Below, piece by piece: positions 62,872-64,000 of a DNA stretch of 64,000 bases. Origin of the DNA: Rufibacter roseolus (GTDB taxonomy: Bacteria > Bacteroidota > Bacteroidia > Cytophagales > Hymenobacteraceae); contig NZ_JAFMSU010000003.1 in assembly GCF_017916365.1 (NCBI RefSeq), positions 620,001-684,000 on the forward strand, read 5' to 3'. How positions within the stretch are numbered: position 1 is the first letter of the stretch; every line of letters begins with the position of its first letter. Below the pieces are notes generated by a model that was not told where the DNA came from, ran no database searches, and worked only from the letters and a program-made list of their open reading frames with translations. The position numbers and the translations under genes are program-made.

Positions 62872-62901
62872 CAAAACTAAGAACCATGCCCCAAGAACCA
62901 A
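62872..62901 (-). promoter_or_regulatory. Promoter of nadE
   Basis: On the minus strand TTG (62899-62901), 19 bases, then TAGTTTTG (62872-62879): a full Bacteroidota promoter, about 95 bases before the nadE start. Confidence 0.7.
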
Positions 62902-63157
62902 GAAACCGTGCAGAAACTAAGGCAAACGCCTCAGCTATAAAGCTGCATTCTCAAGCTGTTTTTCTGTTAATAAGCCAGAAATAAAAGGGCTAATTAGGTT
63001 CGCTTTAAGAGGATTCAGGAAAGGAAATACAGGTTATTTGCACCATAAAGATTACTCTTATTTAAGCCATAAATCAATGCAACTCCAAACGGCTAAGCAG
63101 TTCAAAATGAATACCTTTCCGGAAGTCCATAATGTATAAAACAGGAAATAAAACCTG
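62902..63157. other. Intergenic region between rnc and nadE
   Basis: No gene is seen. A faint palindrome trace (AAGCTGTTTTTCTG, then AAGCCAGAAAT near 62955-62982) is the only structure. Confidence 0.45.
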
Positions 63158-63194
63158 CTGTTTTAAGGCTGGTTTGAGAAAATAAGCCGGAATT
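63158..63194. repeat. Decayed copy of the dispersed palindrome downstream of rnc
   Basis: CTGTTTTAAGGCTGGTTTGA then GAAAATAAGCCGGAATT, 10 bases past the rnc stop on the minus strand. Confidence 0.55.
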
Positions 63195-63204
63195 AGAAGT
63201 AAAT

Positions 63205-63957
63205 TCAGGAAAGGATAATGCCCGTGGATTTGAGCACTTCCATACTTTTCTCGGCGGCGGCTTGCTCCGCCTTCTTTTTGGAGAGACCACTGCCCGAGGC
63301 AATAATGTCATTGTCTACCACCACGGCGGCGGTAAACTCAGTGGTACTGCCAGACTGTTTCTGCCCCACAATCTCAAACCTGATGCTACGGTTCTGGCCC
63401 TGTGCCCACTCAATGAGTTTGCTCTTGAAATTGCTGGTAGTGGTGGTGAGCTGGTGCAGGTCAAAGTGCGGCTTCACCAGCTTCTTCAGGATGAACCTTT
63501 TGGTGTCTTCATAGCCTTTGTCCAGGTACACGGCGCCTACCAGGGCCTCCAGCGCGTTACCGTTGATGAACTTATGGCGGGTTACCCCAGAAACGTTGTC
63601 TACTTTGATGAGCGAGTGCAAACCTACCTTCACGGCCAGGTTGTTCAATGACTCGCGGTTCACCATGCGGGACCGGATCTCGGTTAAGAATCCTTCGTCT
63701 TTGTAAGGGTATTTCTTGAAAAGGTACTCGGCCACCACAGCCCCCAGAATGGCATCGCCCAAAAACTCCAGTCTTTCGTTTGTCTCCTGGTTTCCTTTTA
63801 GGTTCTGGCGCACGAAAGACGTGTGCGTGAACGCTAACTGGTACAAGTGCAGGTTATCTGGGGCCATACCCGTAATGTGGGTAATGGCGTTCACAAAAGC
63901 CTTGTCCTTGTAAAAGAATTTATGGATTGCGCGAAAGACCGGTCTAATCGGGCTCAA
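63205..63957 (-). CDS. rnc: Ribonuclease III
   Basis: The 250-residue enzyme cuts double-stranded RNA, for example rRNA precursors. The signature ERLEFLGDAILGAVVAEYLF (about 62-81) and the following acidic residues form the metal site; the C-terminal double-stranded RNA-binding domain (about 175-248) ends SGLSKKKAEQAAAEKSMEVL. The start is a TTG two bases after the fabF stop; no ATG is available before residue 31, which lies inside the fold. fabF-rnc is the standard order in Bacteroidota, and the genes are clearly coupled. Confidence 0.93.
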   Translation of the reverse strand: MSPIRPVFRAIHKFFYKDKAFVNAITHITGMAPDNLHLYQLAFTHTSFVRQNLKGNQETNERLEFLGDAILGAVVAEYLFKKYPYKDEGFLTEIRSRMVNRESLNNLAVKVGLHSLIKVDNVSGVTRHKFINGNALEALVGAVYLDKGYEDTKRFILKKLVKPHFDLHQLTTTTSNFKSKLIEWAQGQNRSIRFEIVGQKQSGSTTEFTAAVVVDNDIIASGSGLSKKKAEQAAAEKSMEVLKSTGIILS

Positions 63958-63959
63958 TG

Positions 63960-64000
63960 CTATTCGGTGAATTTCTTGAAAATCACAGAGGTGTTATGTC
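63960..64000 (-). CDS. fabF: 3-oxoacyl-ACP synthase II, last codons only
   Basis: The complement of the window's last 41 bases reads HNTSVIFKKFTE and a TAG stop. This is the C-terminus of FabF, whose GGHN/GGTN motif precedes the final strand. The rest lies outside the window. Position directly before rnc supports the call. FabF elongates fatty acids in the cytoplasm. Confidence 0.8.
   Translation of the reverse strand, partial: HNTSVIFKKFTE

Noticed and set aside
1..64000. tRNA, rRNA, tmRNA or transposase genes
   Set aside because: I looked for typical T-arm words, rRNA-like stretches and DDE/IS200 motifs and found none.

Overview
The window looks like chromosomal DNA of a member of the Bacteroidota, most likely Cytophagales/Hymenobacteraceae (an inference; no rRNA is present to prove it). 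The signs are TonB-dependent receptors with an N-terminal carboxypeptidase-regulatory domain, an S46 dipeptidyl-peptidase, a ComEA-like helix-hairpin-helix protein with a barrel-like C-terminus, the fabF-rnc order, scarce Shine-Dalgarno sequences, and promoters of the Bacteroidota type (TTG, 19 bases, TAnnTTTG), which can be read directly in front of several genes.

Region 1 (1-15.6 kb) is strongly AT-rich and almost entirely on the minus strand. It is a surface-glycan cluster: a nonulosonic acid synthase (NeuB type, without SAF domain), a CMP-nonulosonate synthetase fused to a KdsC-like phosphatase, a candidate sialyltransferase, six or seven further glycosyltransferases, an MsbA/PglK-like ABC exporter, and a distal HAD plus UbiA-like pair. 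One promoter in front of neuB (15552-15581) probably starts the unit.

Region 2 (15.7-24.3 kb) supplies nucleotide sugars. It has asnB-ugd-uxs and a second, GC-richer ugd-uxs pair (UDP-glucose to UDP-glucuronate to UDP-xylose), then manC for GDP-mannose on the other strand. The two ugd-uxs modules encode almost the same proteins but differ unevenly at silent sites. Region 3 (24.8-29.0 kb) is another minus-strand glycan unit: a large membrane protein, a polyprenyl-phosphate glycosyltransferase, a WecD-like acetyltransferase and an FdtA-like ketoisomerase.

Region 4 (29.2-31.0 kb) is a small plus-strand cassette of arsI, an arsN1-like acetyltransferase and a cysteine-rich SigZ-type sigma factor. 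Region 5 (31.3-36.1 kb) holds an FAD oxidoreductase and two tandem GT-C-like membrane proteins. Region 6 (36.1-50.2 kb) is mostly household: two outer-membrane proteins, an S46 peptidase, yidD, a yeast-type cytosine deaminase, membrane hydrolase-like proteins, msrB, lgt, a ferredoxin reductase with its ferredoxin, and a PAS-LuxR regulator. Region 7 (50.5-60 kb) has three tandem paralogous TonB-dependent receptors. The window closes with an HD hydrolase, nadE, rnc and the last codons of fabF.

From about 30 kb to the right end, gene ends are marked by a recurring palindrome with the half-site GGCCTGTTTTCTGG. I count 3 near-perfect and 12 decayed copies, and none in the AT-rich glycan cluster. 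No tRNA, rRNA, CRISPR array, transposase or integrase was recognised.
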